Of a stretch of 64,000 bases of DNA, positions 8,476-15,844 are shown one piece after another (position 1 is the stretch's first letter; every line of letters starts with the position of its first letter). The translations under genes were made by a program, and so were the position numbers. This DNA comes from an uncultured Thiohalocapsa sp. GTDB taxonomy: Bacteria; Pseudomonadota; Gammaproteobacteria; Chromatiales; Chromatiaceae. The stretch is taken from assembly GCF_913063425.1 (NCBI RefSeq), contig NZ_CAJXYK010000019.1, forward strand, positions 1 through 64,000. Reading direction: 5' to 3'. The notes under the pieces are model-generated. The model searched no databases, was not told the DNA's origin, and was given only the letters and a program-made list of their open reading frames with translations.

Positions 8476-8576
8476 GGGCTGGGCTTCCGTCGTTGTCGGG
8501 CCGGGGTCTATTCGAGGGCCTCTTAGCAACAGCGGTGCCAGACGGGCGGCGCCAGCGCACCAATGGGAAGATGTCT

Positions 8577-8862
8577 CACGCGAAGGCGCGAAGGAAGCCC
8601 CGCGAGGACGATCAGAAGACGCGAAGAAGCGAGGGCGATGGAGATCCTCGGGTCCGCAGGCTGGATCAGCACCGCGGATACGCCCTCAAAGTGCGAATAC
8701 ACGTCTCTTATCAAAAGACTTTATTCTGCCTGCCAATGGCTCCCGGCAGGACGCCCGAGCCGGGTCGGCGACCCAATGGAACGCGCCATCAGGATCTCCA
8801 GCCCTCCGCCAGGCCCCCGCTCAGTCGGTCTTCCCTCGCGTCTTCGCGGCTTCGCGTGCGCC
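8577..8862. repeat. MITE-like element bounded by inverted GCGCGAAG-word arrays
   Basis: The left end reads CACGCGAAGGCGCGAAGG (from 8577) and the right end, in inverted orientation, reads CCTCGCGTCTTCGCGGC continuing to CTTCGCGTGCGCC (8834-8862). Both ends are built from an 8-nt word ACGCGAAG. The 286-bp unit encodes nothing recognisable. Arrays of this word are frequent in proteobacterial intergenic DNA. A single half-array also appears near 61569-61600. Confidence 0.6.
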
Positions 8863-8914
8863 TCTTCGAGACCGACGCGGCAAGCCTGTGCCAAACCCTT
8901 CATGCACTGCGGCT

Positions 8915-8930
8915 TGTCGCATTCCTGACA
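8915..8930 (+). promoter_or_regulatory. NifA upstream activator sequence (TGT-N10-ACA)
   Basis: TGTCGCATTCCTGACA matches the NifA binding consensus TGT-N10-ACA exactly. It lies about 106 bp upstream of the -24 element of the nifE promoter, within the usual 80-150 bp range. A second near-match (TGT-N10-ACC) begins at 8963. Confidence 0.7.
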
Positions 8931-9035
8931 GGCGCCCCACGTATCACCAGCCGGCGCAGTCCTGTCACGAGGACCACCGCAAAGACAGACACTTAGCGTG
9001 ACATCCCCACCTGTGCCCGGTGCCCGCCAAAGCGC

Positions 9036-9051
9036 TGGCACGGCTTCTGCT
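9036..9051 (+). promoter_or_regulatory. Sigma-54 (-24/-12) promoter of the nifENX operon
   Basis: TGGCACGGCTTCTGCT matches the RpoN consensus TGGCACG-N4-TTGCW with one mismatch and has the invariant 10-bp spacing between GG and GC. Transcription would start near 9062, leaving about 25 nt before the nifE ATG at 9086. That rules out the longer ORF starting at 9020. Confidence 0.85.
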
Positions 9052-9085
9052 TTCCGCCCTCCGAACCCCACGCGCAGGATCGAGC

Positions 9086-10567
9086 ATGAAGCAGAAAGAC
9101 ATCGCCGCCCTCCTCGACGAGCCGGCCTGCGAGCACAACAAGAAAGAGAAATCCGGCTGCGCTAAGACCAAGCCGGGCGCCACGGCCGGCGGCTGCGCCT
9201 TCGACGGCGCGCAGATCGCACTGCTGCCCATCGTGGACGTCGCGCACATCGTGCACGGCTCCATCGCCTGCGCCGGCAGCGCCTGGGACAACCGCGGCAC
9301 CCGCTCCACGGGTCCGGAGCTGTTCAAGCTCGGCATGACCACGGATCTGACGGAGCAGGACGTCATCATGGGCCGTGGCGAGAAGCGGCTCTTCCACGGC
9401 ATCAAGCAGGCCATCGAGACCTATCAGCCCGCGGCGGTGTTCGTCTACAACACCTGCGTGCCGGCGCTCATCGGCGACGACGTGGGTGCCGTCTGCAAGG
9501 CGGCCACCGAGCGCTGGGGCACGCCCGTGATTGCCGTGGACGCCGCCGGCTTCTACGGCACCAAGAATCTCGGTAACCGCATCGCTGGCGAGACCATGGT
9601 CCGCCAAGTCTGCGGCACCCGCGAGCCGGACCCGGTGCCGGCGGGCGTCGAGCGCGACGGCTTCAAGGTCCACGACATCACGCTGATCGGCGAGTACAAC
9701 ATCGCCGGCGAGCTGTGGCATGTGCTGCCGCTGCTGGACGAGCTGGGACTGCGGGTCCTGTGCACGCTCTCCGGCGATGCGCGGTACCAAGAGGTGCAGA
9801 CCATGCATCGCTCGCGCGTCAACATGATGGTCTGCTCCAAGGCCATGATCAACGTCGCCCGCCAGCTCAAGGACACCTACGGCACGCCCTGGTTCGAGGG
9901 CAGCTTCTACGGCGTCGCGGACATGTCCCAGGCGCTGCGCGACTTCGCCCGGCTCATCGACGACCCGGCACTCACCGCGCGCACCGAGGCCCTCATCGCC
10001 CGCGAGGAGGCGCGGCTGCACGACGCGCTGGCCCCCTGGCGGGAGCGACTCCAAGGCAAGCGCGCCCTGCTCTACACCGGCGGCGTGAAGTCCTGGTCCG
10101 TCGTGTCAGCCCTCCAGGATCTCGGCATGACGGTCGTGGCCACCGGCACCAAGAAGTCCACCGAGGACGACAAGGCCCGCATCCGCGAGCTCATGGGCGA
10201 GGACGCGCCCATGATCGAGGACGGCAACCCGCGCTCCCTGCTGGACCTTTACCGGCGCTACGACGCCGACGTGATGATCGCCGGCGGGCGCAACATGTAC
10301 ACGGCGCTCAAGGCCCGCATCCCGTTTCTGGACATCAACCAGGAGCGCGAATTCGGCTATGCCGGCTACGACGGCATGCTGGAGCTGGCGCGACAGCTCT
10401 GCGTCACCGTGGAGAGCCCAATCTGGACCGCCGTGCGCAGCGCACCGCCCTGGGCCGTGCGCGCCGCACCCGCTGCCGACGCCACATCCACCCCCGTCGG
10501 AGCGCCGTCCCCGACGCAATCCACTGCGCCGGAGCGCTCGGAGCAAGAGGCCGCCAGCCATGCCTGA
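9086..10567 (+). CDS. nifE: Nitrogenase FeMo-cofactor biosynthesis protein NifE
   Basis: NifE forms a tetramer with NifN that serves as scaffold for converting the NifB-cofactor to FeMo-cofactor before transfer to NifDK. The 493-residue product has GGCAFDGA (C37), [11 protein letters not shown] (C62) and [12 protein letters not shown], the NifE/NifD-type cysteines that hold the cluster. The last 30 residues are a Pro/Ala/Ser/Thr-rich tail not expected in NifE. The start at 9086 fits the sigma-54 promoter. The stop overlaps the nifN start by 8 bp, so the two are translationally coupled. Confidence 0.95.
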   Translation: MKQKDIAALLDEPACEHNKKEKSGCAKTKPGATAGGCAFDGAQIALLPIVDVAHIVHGSIACAGSAWDNRGTRSTGPELFKLGMTTDLTEQDVIMGRGEKRLFHGIKQAIETYQPAAVFVYNTCVPALIGDDVGAVCKAATERWGTPVIAVDAAGFYGTKNLGNRIAGETMVRQVCGTREPDPVPAGVERDGFKVHDITLIGEYNIAGELWHVLPLLDELGLRVLCTLSGDARYQEVQTMHRSRVNMMVCSKAMINVARQLKDTYGTPWFEGSFYGVADMSQALRDFARLIDDPALTARTEALIAREEARLHDALAPWRERLQGKRALLYTGGVKSWSVVSALQDLGMTVVATGTKKSTEDDKARIRELMGEDAPMIEDGNPRSLLDLYRRYDADVMIAGGRNMYTALKARIPFLDINQEREFGYAGYDGMLELARQLCVTVESPIWTAVRSAPPWAVRAAPAADATSTPVGAPSPTQSTAPERSEQEAASHA

Positions 10568-12005
10568 GACGACCATGCCCCCGATCACTCCTCCGATCAC
10601 TCCCCCAATCACTCCCCCGGAGATCGTCAAGCGCAACAAGGCCCTGGCGGTGAGCCCGCTCAAGGCCAGCTCGACCCTGGGCGCCACCCTCGCATTCCTG
10701 GGCATGGACCGCTGCCTGCCCATGCTGCACGGCAGTCAGGGCTGCACAGCCTTCGGCAAGATCTTCTTCATCCAGCACTTCCGTGAGCCGATGCCGATGC
10801 AGACCACGGCGCTGGACCAGGTCAGCACCATCATGGGCAGCGACGACGCCGTGGTGGAGGGGCTCGCCACCATCGCCGGCAAGCATGCACCCGACCTCAT
10901 CGGCCTGCCCACCACCGGGCTCACGGAGACCCAGGGCGCCGACATCGAGCGCGCGGTGGCCATGTTCCGGGCGAAGCACCCGGAGTACGACCACATCGCC
11001 GTGGTGCCCGTGAGCACGCCGGACTACGCCGGCAGCCTGGAATCCGGCTTCAACGCCGCGCTCAAGGCCATGATCGAGCGCCTGGTGCCCAAGGCCAGCG
11101 TCGCCGGCACAAGGCCCGGCCGCCGCCGGCGCCAGGTGAACGTGCTGGCGGGCGCACATCTGACGGTGGGCGACCTGGAGCACATCAAGGATCTGCTGGA
11201 GCGCTTCCGGCTGCGCCCGGTGCTGTTGCCGGACCTCTCCGACTCCCTGGACGGCCACCTGGCGGACACGGACTACAGCGCCCTCACCATCGGCGGCACG
11301 CGCCTGGAAGAGCTTGCGCACCTCGGCGACGCGGTGGCGACCCTGGTCATCGGCAAGTCCCTGGACGGCGCCGCGGACGCGCTGGCCGCCCGCACCGGCG
11401 TGCCGGACCATCGCTTCGCGCACCTGATGGGCATGGAGGCCATGGACGCCTTCATCACGACCCTCGCCGAGATCAGCGCCGAGCCGGTGCCGGACCGTAT
11501 CACCCGCCAGCGCAGCCAGCTGCAGGACGCCATGCTGGATGCCCATTTCTCCTTGGGCCAGGCGCGCTTCGCGGTGGCCGGCGACGGCGACCTGCTGGCC
11601 GCACTGACCCAGCTGCTGGCCGCCATGGGCGCCGAGACCGTGGCCGCCGTCGCGCCCACCAACGGCCCGACGCTGAAACAGGTGGCGGCGGGCTCCGTGA
11701 AGATCGGCGACCTCGAAGACCTGGAGCAGCTGGCCCGGGCGAACGGCGCCGAAGTGCTCATCACCAACAGCCACGGCGTGCACACCGCCGAGCGCCTGGG
11801 TATCCCGCTGCTGCGGGCCGGGTTCCCGCAGTTCGACATCCTGGGCGGCTATCAGCGCCAGTGGATCGGCTACACCGGCACCCGCGCGACCCTGTTCGAG
11901 CTGGCCAATATCCTGCTCGGGCTGCACAAGGGCGAGATCCACGCCTACCGCTCCAGCCTCAAACAGTGGCCGGACGCCGAGCGCGGTGCCACCGCCGCAG
12001 CCTGA
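10560..12005 (+). CDS. nifN: Nitrogenase FeMo-cofactor biosynthesis protein NifN
   Basis: Partner of NifE in the FeMo-cofactor scaffold. The 481-residue protein has the NifN/NifK N-terminal region [17 protein letters not shown], then [15 protein letters not shown] with the conserved cysteine. [13 protein letters not shown] follows in the cluster domain. The first 20 residues contain three PPIT repeats encoded by a 12-bp tandem repeat. The ATG at 10560 has AAGAGG 9 nt upstream and overlaps the end of nifE; an alternative ATG lies at 10575, right at the repeat. [14 protein letters not shown] is the typical C-terminal segment. Confidence 0.94.
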   Translation: MPETTMPPITPPITPPITPPEIVKRNKALAVSPLKASSTLGATLAFLGMDRCLPMLHGSQGCTAFGKIFFIQHFREPMPMQTTALDQVSTIMGSDDAVVEGLATIAGKHAPDLIGLPTTGLTETQGADIERAVAMFRAKHPEYDHIAVVPVSTPDYAGSLESGFNAALKAMIERLVPKASVAGTRPGRRRRQVNVLAGAHLTVGDLEHIKDLLERFRLRPVLLPDLSDSLDGHLADTDYSALTIGGTRLEELAHLGDAVATLVIGKSLDGAADALAARTGVPDHRFAHLMGMEAMDAFITTLAEISAEPVPDRITRQRSQLQDAMLDAHFSLGQARFAVAGDGDLLAALTQLLAAMGAETVAAVAPTNGPTLKQVAAGSVKIGDLEDLEQLARANGAEVLITNSHGVHTAERLGIPLLRAGFPQFDILGGYQRQWIGYTGTRATLFELANILLGLHKGEIHAYRSSLKQWPDAERGATAAA

Positions 12006-12063
12006 CGAGCGACCGGCCAAGCAATCGGCTGATCACCGACGAACCGGCAGCGCGGAGACGACC

Positions 12064-12573
12064 ATGACCTTCGAACGCAAGCTCAGGATCATCGACGGCG
12101 GCACAACACCCGCCCAAGAGGCCGGCGTCGGCGCCGACCACGCGGACGAGCAGGTGTGCGTGGCCTTCGCCAGCGCCGACCGCAAGCACGTGGACCAGCA
12201 CTTCGGCGCCGCCGAGGGCTTCGTCATCTACCGCGTCGGACCGCACCGCGGTGAGCTGATGGAAGCCGCCCAGTTCGGCCGCCTCGACATGGACGGCAAC
12301 GAGGACAAGCTCGCCGCCAAAATCGACGCCCTCGCCGACTGTGTCGCCGTTTACTGCCAGGCCGTGGGCGCCTCCGCCATCGGCCAGCTCAAGACCCGCG
12401 GCATCCAGCCCATCAAGGTCGCCCCGGAGACGCTCATCAGCGGCCTGCTGCGGGAGCTGCAGCAGGAGCTGCGCGAGGGGCCGAGCGCCTGGCTGGCCCG
12501 GGCGATGGAGCGGCGCGCACCGAGCCGTGCGGACCGGTTCGATGCGATGGAGGCGGAGGGCTGGAGCGAATGA
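12064..12573 (+). CDS. nifX: Nitrogen fixation protein NifX
   Basis: NifX binds NifB-cofactor and the VK-cluster and shuttles them during FeMo-cofactor assembly. The 169-residue product contains VCVAFASADRKHVDQHFGAA, the family's central strand and histidine, then YRVGPHRGEL and VYCQAVGASAIGQL. It follows nifN by 58 bp, in the order nifE-nifN-nifX found in Azotobacter. The ATG at 12064 was preferred over an in-frame ATG at 11986 that overlaps nifN. The C-terminus is a charged tail. The gap to the next gene carries a stem-loop and a short heptamer array. Confidence 0.93.
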   Translation: MTFERKLRIIDGGTTPAQEAGVGADHADEQVCVAFASADRKHVDQHFGAAEGFVIYRVGPHRGELMEAAQFGRLDMDGNEDKLAAKIDALADCVAVYCQAVGASAIGQLKTRGIQPIKVAPETLISGLLRELQQELREGPSAWLARAMERRAPSRADRFDAMEAEGWSE

Positions 12574-12604
12574 AGCTTGAACTGAGAAGCTTGAAGCCCG
12601 GTAG

Positions 12605-12629
12605 GGCGGATAAGCGCAGCGCATCCGCC
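12605..12629. repeat. GGCGGATAAGCGCAGCGCATCCGCC stem-loop type dispersed repeat
   Basis: Arms GGCGGAT (12605-12611) and ATCCGCC (12623-12629) flank AAGCGCAGCGC. This hairpin word is a widespread intergenic repeat in beta- and gammaproteobacteria. Just downstream GGGCTGA is repeated as heptamers (12635-12655), and upstream GAAGCTTGAA occurs twice (12572-12596). Confidence 0.7.
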
Positions 12630-12722
12630 GTCCTGGGCTGAGGGCTGAGGGCATCACGCGAACCCTGACCTCCGCCCTGCTCAAGGACCTACGTGAACGA
12701 ACCGGACGACAACTTTTAGATA

Positions 12723-13205
12723 ATGATCGAGCAAGAAGCCTCCGTCGTTGCCGTCGCTGACGGCGCCGCGCTCGTGGAGGTGCCGCGGCGCAGCAGCTGC
12801 TCCGGCTGCGGGCACGGCGCGAGCTGCGGCACCGCCACCGTTGCGAAGCTGTTCGGCAACGGCAGTGCCACGCGGCTGCGGATCATCGACCATCTGAACC
12901 TCGCCGCCGGCGACCGTGTGGTCATCGGCATCCGCAGTCCGCTCCTGGTGCGGGCGTCGCTGGCCGCCTATCTGCTGCCGCTGCTGGCCCTGGTGGCCGC
13001 CGCCGGCGGTGCCGAGGCCGCGGGCCTGGGCGATGTCGCCGGCGCCGCGAGCGGCCTGGGCGGCCTGCTCGCCGGGCTCTGGCTCGCCGGACTCATCACC
13101 GGCGGCAGCGGCGCGCGGGCGCGCTTCCGGCCCGTGCTGCTGCGCCGCGCCACGAGCACTGCCAGCGTCACCATCGAGCCAATGCATCCGACGGTGGCGG
13201 GGTGA
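12723..13205 (+). CDS. RseC/SoxR-reducing-system-like membrane protein in the nif operon
   Basis: A 160-residue protein of the RseC/MucC family. It has the N-terminal cysteine motif CSGCGHGASC (C26, C29, C35) followed by two hydrophobic segments at roughly 78-95 and 110-127. RseC proteins act with the Rsx/Rnf electron-transfer complex and may carry an Fe-S cluster. Between nifX and the DUF269 gene it could support electron supply to nitrogenase through Rnf; this role is inferred. The start ATG at 12723 has only a weak upstream purine stretch. Confidence 0.8.
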   Translation: MIEQEASVVAVADGAALVEVPRRSSCSGCGHGASCGTATVAKLFGNGSATRLRIIDHLNLAAGDRVVIGIRSPLLVRASLAAYLLPLLALVAAAGGAEAAGLGDVAGAASGLGGLLAGLWLAGLITGGSGARARFRPVLLRRATSTASVTIEPMHPTVAG

Positions 13206-13217
13206 TCTACGGGGAGC

Positions 13218-13311
13218 GTGCAAGAGTGCAACAGTGGGATGGAGAGCTGCCGCGCTGCACCCGGCCTGCGATGACGCTCGCTGCACTGATGCGCTTCCTG
13301 CACTTCTGCAC
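13218..13311. repeat. Inverted arrays of an 8-nt word (GTGCAAGA) in the nif operon
   Basis: GTGCAAGA-GTGCAACA (13218-13233) faces TCCTGCAC-TTCTGCAC (13296-13311). With the 62-bp spacer it fills most of the 162-bp gap between the rseC-like gene and the DUF269 gene. Same architecture as the hoxH-hoxW element but with a different word. Confidence 0.7.
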
Positions 13312-13367
13312 ACCATTCGCGCAACACGCAATCTGCACCACAGACCCACAGGAGACCTGAGACAGCC

Positions 13368-13844
13368 ATGACGATGACAGCCACCCCCAAGATCGCCCAA
13401 GACGACCCCGTCCTCGAAACCGCTTTCGGCCAGGAGATGGTGCGCCAGATGCGCGCCATCGACGCCTACGGCACCACCGACAACCAGTCCGCGGCGGAGA
13501 TCCTGGAGCCCTTCATCCTCACCAAGGAGGAGAAGCGCGAGCTGCCCATCGTCGGTGATCCGGACGAGATCGTCATCGCCCGCATCAAGGTCTTCTACAA
13601 CGCCATCGCGGCGCTCATCGAGCAGGAATGCGGCCTGATGGCCGTGCCGCTGGTGAACCTGACCCACGAGGGCTTCGGCCGCGTGCTCATCACCGTCGGC
13701 AAGCTCGTGGTGCTGGACCGCAGCCTGCGCGACGTGCACCGCTTCGGCTTCGCGAGCCTCGGCAAGATGAAGGACGAGGCGGACAAGTATCTGTCCGTGG
13801 CCATCGAGCTGGTGGGGGAGCATTCGGACGTGGCGGGCCTGTAG
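13368..13844 (+). CDS. NifX-associated nitrogen fixation protein (DUF269)
   Basis: A 158-residue protein of the DUF269 family, found almost only in nitrogen fixers directly after nifX (orf5 in Azotobacter). Recognisable segments are TFxQEMVRQMRAxDxYG near residue 25, ILEPFILTKEEKRELP and GKLVVLDRSLRDVHRFGF. Molecular function is not settled; a role in cofactor handling or protection is likely. The ATG at 13368 follows an AGGAG by about 14 nt, and an ATG two codons on is an alternative. Confidence 0.9.
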   Translation: MTMTATPKIAQDDPVLETAFGQEMVRQMRAIDAYGTTDNQSAAEILEPFILTKEEKRELPIVGDPDEIVIARIKVFYNAIAALIEQECGLMAVPLVNLTHEGFGRVLITVGKLVVLDRSLRDVHRFGFASLGKMKDEADKYLSVAIELVGEHSDVAGL

Positions 13845-13848
13845 AAGG

Positions 13849-13978
13849 GTGCAAAGTGCGCGGTGCATCGTGCGGTTGCTTGGCGCATGAGCCGGGTGCA
13901 GGAGTGCAAAAGTGCACGGCGAATGCTCAGCGCCAGTCCCCTGCCGCCAGCCGCCAGCCGCTGGCCACTAGCTACTGG
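13849..13978. repeat. Three short-word tandem arrays between DUF269 and DUF683 genes
   Basis: GTGCAAA-type heptamers x4 (13849-13876), then GTGCAGGA-type octamers x3 (13896-13919), then CCGCCAG-type heptamers x5 (13944-13978). The last array runs to the ribosome-binding region of the next gene; its final GG forms part of the only GGAG available to that gene. Confidence 0.75.
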
Positions 13979-13990
13979 AGCAAATCGACC

Positions 13991-14203
13991 ATGACCGACG
14001 AAGACCTGAAAGCCCTGGAGAAGGCCGTGAAGAAGGCCAAGCGCATCGCCAGCGAGCGTGCCAGTGAGCTGCACGATCTGGTGGAGGACCGCTTGCCGGC
14101 GGCCTACGAGGAGATTCCGGCCACGGCGCAGGCCACGTACGACGCCTGCCAGGCCTGGGCGGAGGCCAGCGCCAAGCTGAAGGCCGCCGAAGCCACCACC
14201 TGA
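13991..14203 (+). CDS. Small nif-associated protein (DUF683, CCE_0567-type)
   Basis: A 70-residue acidic, mostly helical protein starting MTDEDLKALEKAVKKAKRIA, typical of the DUF683 family (orf6 of the Azotobacter nif cluster; the cyanobacterial member is described as a metal-binding protein). The short length is normal. The start at 13991 has GGAG at 13977-13980; a longer in-frame ORF from 13628 overlaps the preceding gene and is rejected. It lies between the DUF269 gene and fdxB. Confidence 0.85.
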   Translation: MTDEDLKALEKAVKKAKRIASERASELHDLVEDRLPAAYEEIPATAQATYDACQAWAEASAKLKAAEATT

Positions 14204-14271
14204 ACCCCGAAATCGCGGCAATACCGGCCGACCCGACCGACGCCGCCCCAAGCCCATCACCGGAGAGCGAC

Positions 14272-14580
14272 ATGAGTACCATCACCGGCCTGACCCGCGG
14301 CGGCGTCGAGTGGACGCCCGCCTTCGTGACGTCACTCAATCAAGCCAACTGCATCGGATGCGGGCGCTGCTTCAAGGTGTGCCCGCGGGACGTCTTCGAG
14401 CTCATCGACCGGGACGACCTGGAGCTGGATGACGATGACGACTTCGACGACGACTTCGACGAAGCTCCCGGCATGGTCATGAACCTGAAGAACGTCATGG
14501 ACTGCATCGGCTGCGAGTCCTGTTCGCGCGTCTGTCCCAAGAACTGTCTCACGCACGAGCCGGTGGCCATGGCGGCCTAG
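14272..14580 (+). CDS. fdxB: Nif-specific 2[4Fe-4S] ferredoxin III (FdxB)
   Basis: A 102-residue ferredoxin with two cluster motifs, CIGCGRCFKVCP (C27, C30, C33, C37) and CIGCESCSRVCP (C78, C81, C84, C88). A very acidic loop (about 48-64, mostly Asp) separates them. This spacing and position at the end of nifENX operons identify ferredoxin III, a probable electron donor in nitrogenase or cofactor synthesis. GGAG stands 8 nt before the ATG. It closes the nif operon; no convincing intrinsic terminator follows. Confidence 0.92.
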   Translation: MSTITGLTRGGVEWTPAFVTSLNQANCIGCGRCFKVCPRDVFELIDRDDLELDDDDDFDDDFDEAPGMVMNLKNVMDCIGCESCSRVCPKNCLTHEPVAMAA

Positions 14581-14652
14581 ACCGACAGGGCGCAGCCTAC
14601 CCCGTCGGTCGAGGCTGTCGAGCACCTGCCCCGCCGGGGGTCGCACCAGGCC

Positions 14653-15189
14653 TCAGGCGTCGCCCTCGGACTCGGCCTGCTGCGCCGCCGTCTTCTTGGC
14701 GGCGGTCTTCTTGCCGGCGGTCTTCTTTGCGGCGGCCGTGGTCTTGGCGACGGCCTTCTTCGCTGCGGTCTTCTTGGCGGGGGCCTTCTTCGTGGCTGCC
14801 TTCTTCGCGGGCGCCTTCTGAGCCGCTGCCTTCTTGGTGGCGGTCTTGTTCGCGGCCGTCCTCTTCGCAGCCGCCTTCTTGGCTGAAGCCTTCTTGGCAG
14901 CCGATGCCGGTGCATCGCCATGAGACGCCGTCCCGGCGTCGGCGGCAGCGGATGCAGCCGCCGGCACCGGCGCTGGAGTCGGCTCCGGGGTCGTCGGCTC
15001 AGGAGTCGGCTCCGGAGCCCGCCCCGGAGCCCGCTCAGGCGCCGCCGGTGCAGTGGGGGCCGCCCGCGGCGCCGCTGCTGCGCTGTCGCCATCGGCAGCC
15101 GGCGAACCGGCGGCAGCCTCCCGCTGTGGCCTTTTCTTGGGCCCGAGTCCGAACAGCCCTTCCACCGCCGCCTTGACCTGCTTGAACAT
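14653..15189 (-). CDS. Ala/Lys-rich histone H1-like protein
   Basis: A 178-residue protein with three parts: a short N-terminal segment (MFKQVKAAVEGLFGLGPKKR), a Pro/Glu/Ala linker, and from about residue 95 a tail of AAKK/APAKK/TAAKK repeats ending in an acidic tip. The tail resembles AlgP/Hp-type histone H1-like DNA-binding proteins. A nucleoid or regulatory role is inferred from composition only. The ATG at 15189 is preceded by GGGGGGAGAG, an excellent ribosome site. It converges on fdxB. Repeat-rich tails of this kind vary in length between strains. Confidence 0.7.
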   Translation of the reverse strand: MFKQVKAAVEGLFGLGPKKRPQREAAAGSPAADGDSAAAAPRAAPTAPAAPERAPGRAPEPTPEPTTPEPTPAPVPAAASAAADAGTASHGDAPASAAKKASAKKAAAKRTAANKTATKKAAAQKAPAKKAATKKAPAKKTAAKKAVAKTTAAAKKTAGKKTAAKKTAAQQAESEGDA

Positions 15190-15660
15190 GCTCTCCCCCC
15201 GGAACTGCATCGCCGACCATCCGGCACCAAAGAGATCTGGTCATCCGCCCGGCCGAAGTCGCCGGGCCGCCGTTGCGCCGCGCCGGGAGCTGCGGCAGCA
15301 CGCGCCCGGGTCGGTCGGCGCGCATGCTAACACCGCTGAACATCGCCGCGGCGCAGCAACTCAGGAAGCCTGTCACAGCAATGCGGGGGACCATGCTGCA
15401 TGCTTGCAACTGCGCGTGACGCCTGTCGCGGGGCGTCCAGGGCAGCACCGACAGACGTGCCGTCGCGACCGATGAGCAGGGTTCCCGTTTTCCGCCACGT
15501 CGGACTAACCTTTAACCACAGTTTACGAGGGCCTGCCGGACACCGACTTCACCGTTTCGCCGCGATCAAGGCGTGACCCAATCCGGCGGCTCCCGGGCAA
15601 AGTACGTGAGAGGACTCCGAAACACAGATCATCTCGAAATACCGCGCCCAATCTTCACCG

Positions 15661-15779
15661 CGCTGTCTGTCCAAGAGATCTTGACCCGACAAGGGTCGAG
15701 CGCTCAGGCGAATCGACAGACAGCGTCACCGGTCCCTAGCTGTGCGTCCTTTGGCGGCCAACATTGGCCGCTTTTTTTT
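15661..15779 (+). ncRNA. Candidate structured small RNA, 3' part
   Basis: A perfect 11-bp inverted repeat, CGCTGTCTGTC (15661-15671) with GACAGACAGCG (15715-15725), encloses a second hairpin GACCC-GACAA-GGGTC (15683-15697). About 30 nt later a strong Rho-independent terminator follows. The 5' end is unknown and may be up to 150 nt upstream. The downstream gene is on the other strand, so this looks like a free-standing transcript. The 3' half (CTCAGGCGAATCGACAGA) loosely recalls glycine riboswitches, but the rest does not fit. Confidence 0.45.
15754..15779 (+). terminator. Rho-independent terminator
   Basis: Stem GCGGCCA/TGGCCGC with an ACAT loop (extendable to an 8-bp stem), followed directly by eight T residues (15772-15779). 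Only the plus strand carries the T-tract. It has no protein-coding gene upstream on that strand. Confidence 0.9.
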
Positions 15780-15844
15780 GTCCGCTGCAACGTCCCTGGC
15801 GGCTGAGCGTCCGCCGGCTCGGGCTCGGCGCCCGCAGAACGGCG

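Larger units (their letters stand above)
8476..9085. other. 610-bp divergent region between the SIR2-like gene and nifE
   Basis: It holds an inverted-array repeat (8577-8862), an exact NifA-type upstream activator sequence (8915-8930) and the sigma-54 promoter of nifE (9036-9051). Several overlapping ORFs of 60-180 residues cross it in all frames without family resemblance; none is called. Confidence 0.6.
15190..15844. other. 655-bp stretch without protein genes
   Basis: No ORF here is family-like. The first 250 bp should contain the promoter of the H1-like gene. The last 190 bp hold a structured RNA candidate (15661-15779) that ends in an intrinsic terminator oriented rightward. No gene on the plus strand precedes that terminator within the region. 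Confidence 0.6.

Noticed and set aside
8963-8978. Second NifA binding site
   Set aside because: TGT-N10-ACC has one mismatch in the essential ACA half; kept only as a remark.
15661-15725. Glycine riboswitch
   Set aside because: Only the 3' CTCAGGC...GACAGA words fit; the conserved 5' GGAGAG and the CCGAAGGGG core are not recognisable, and no plus-strand gene follows before a terminator.
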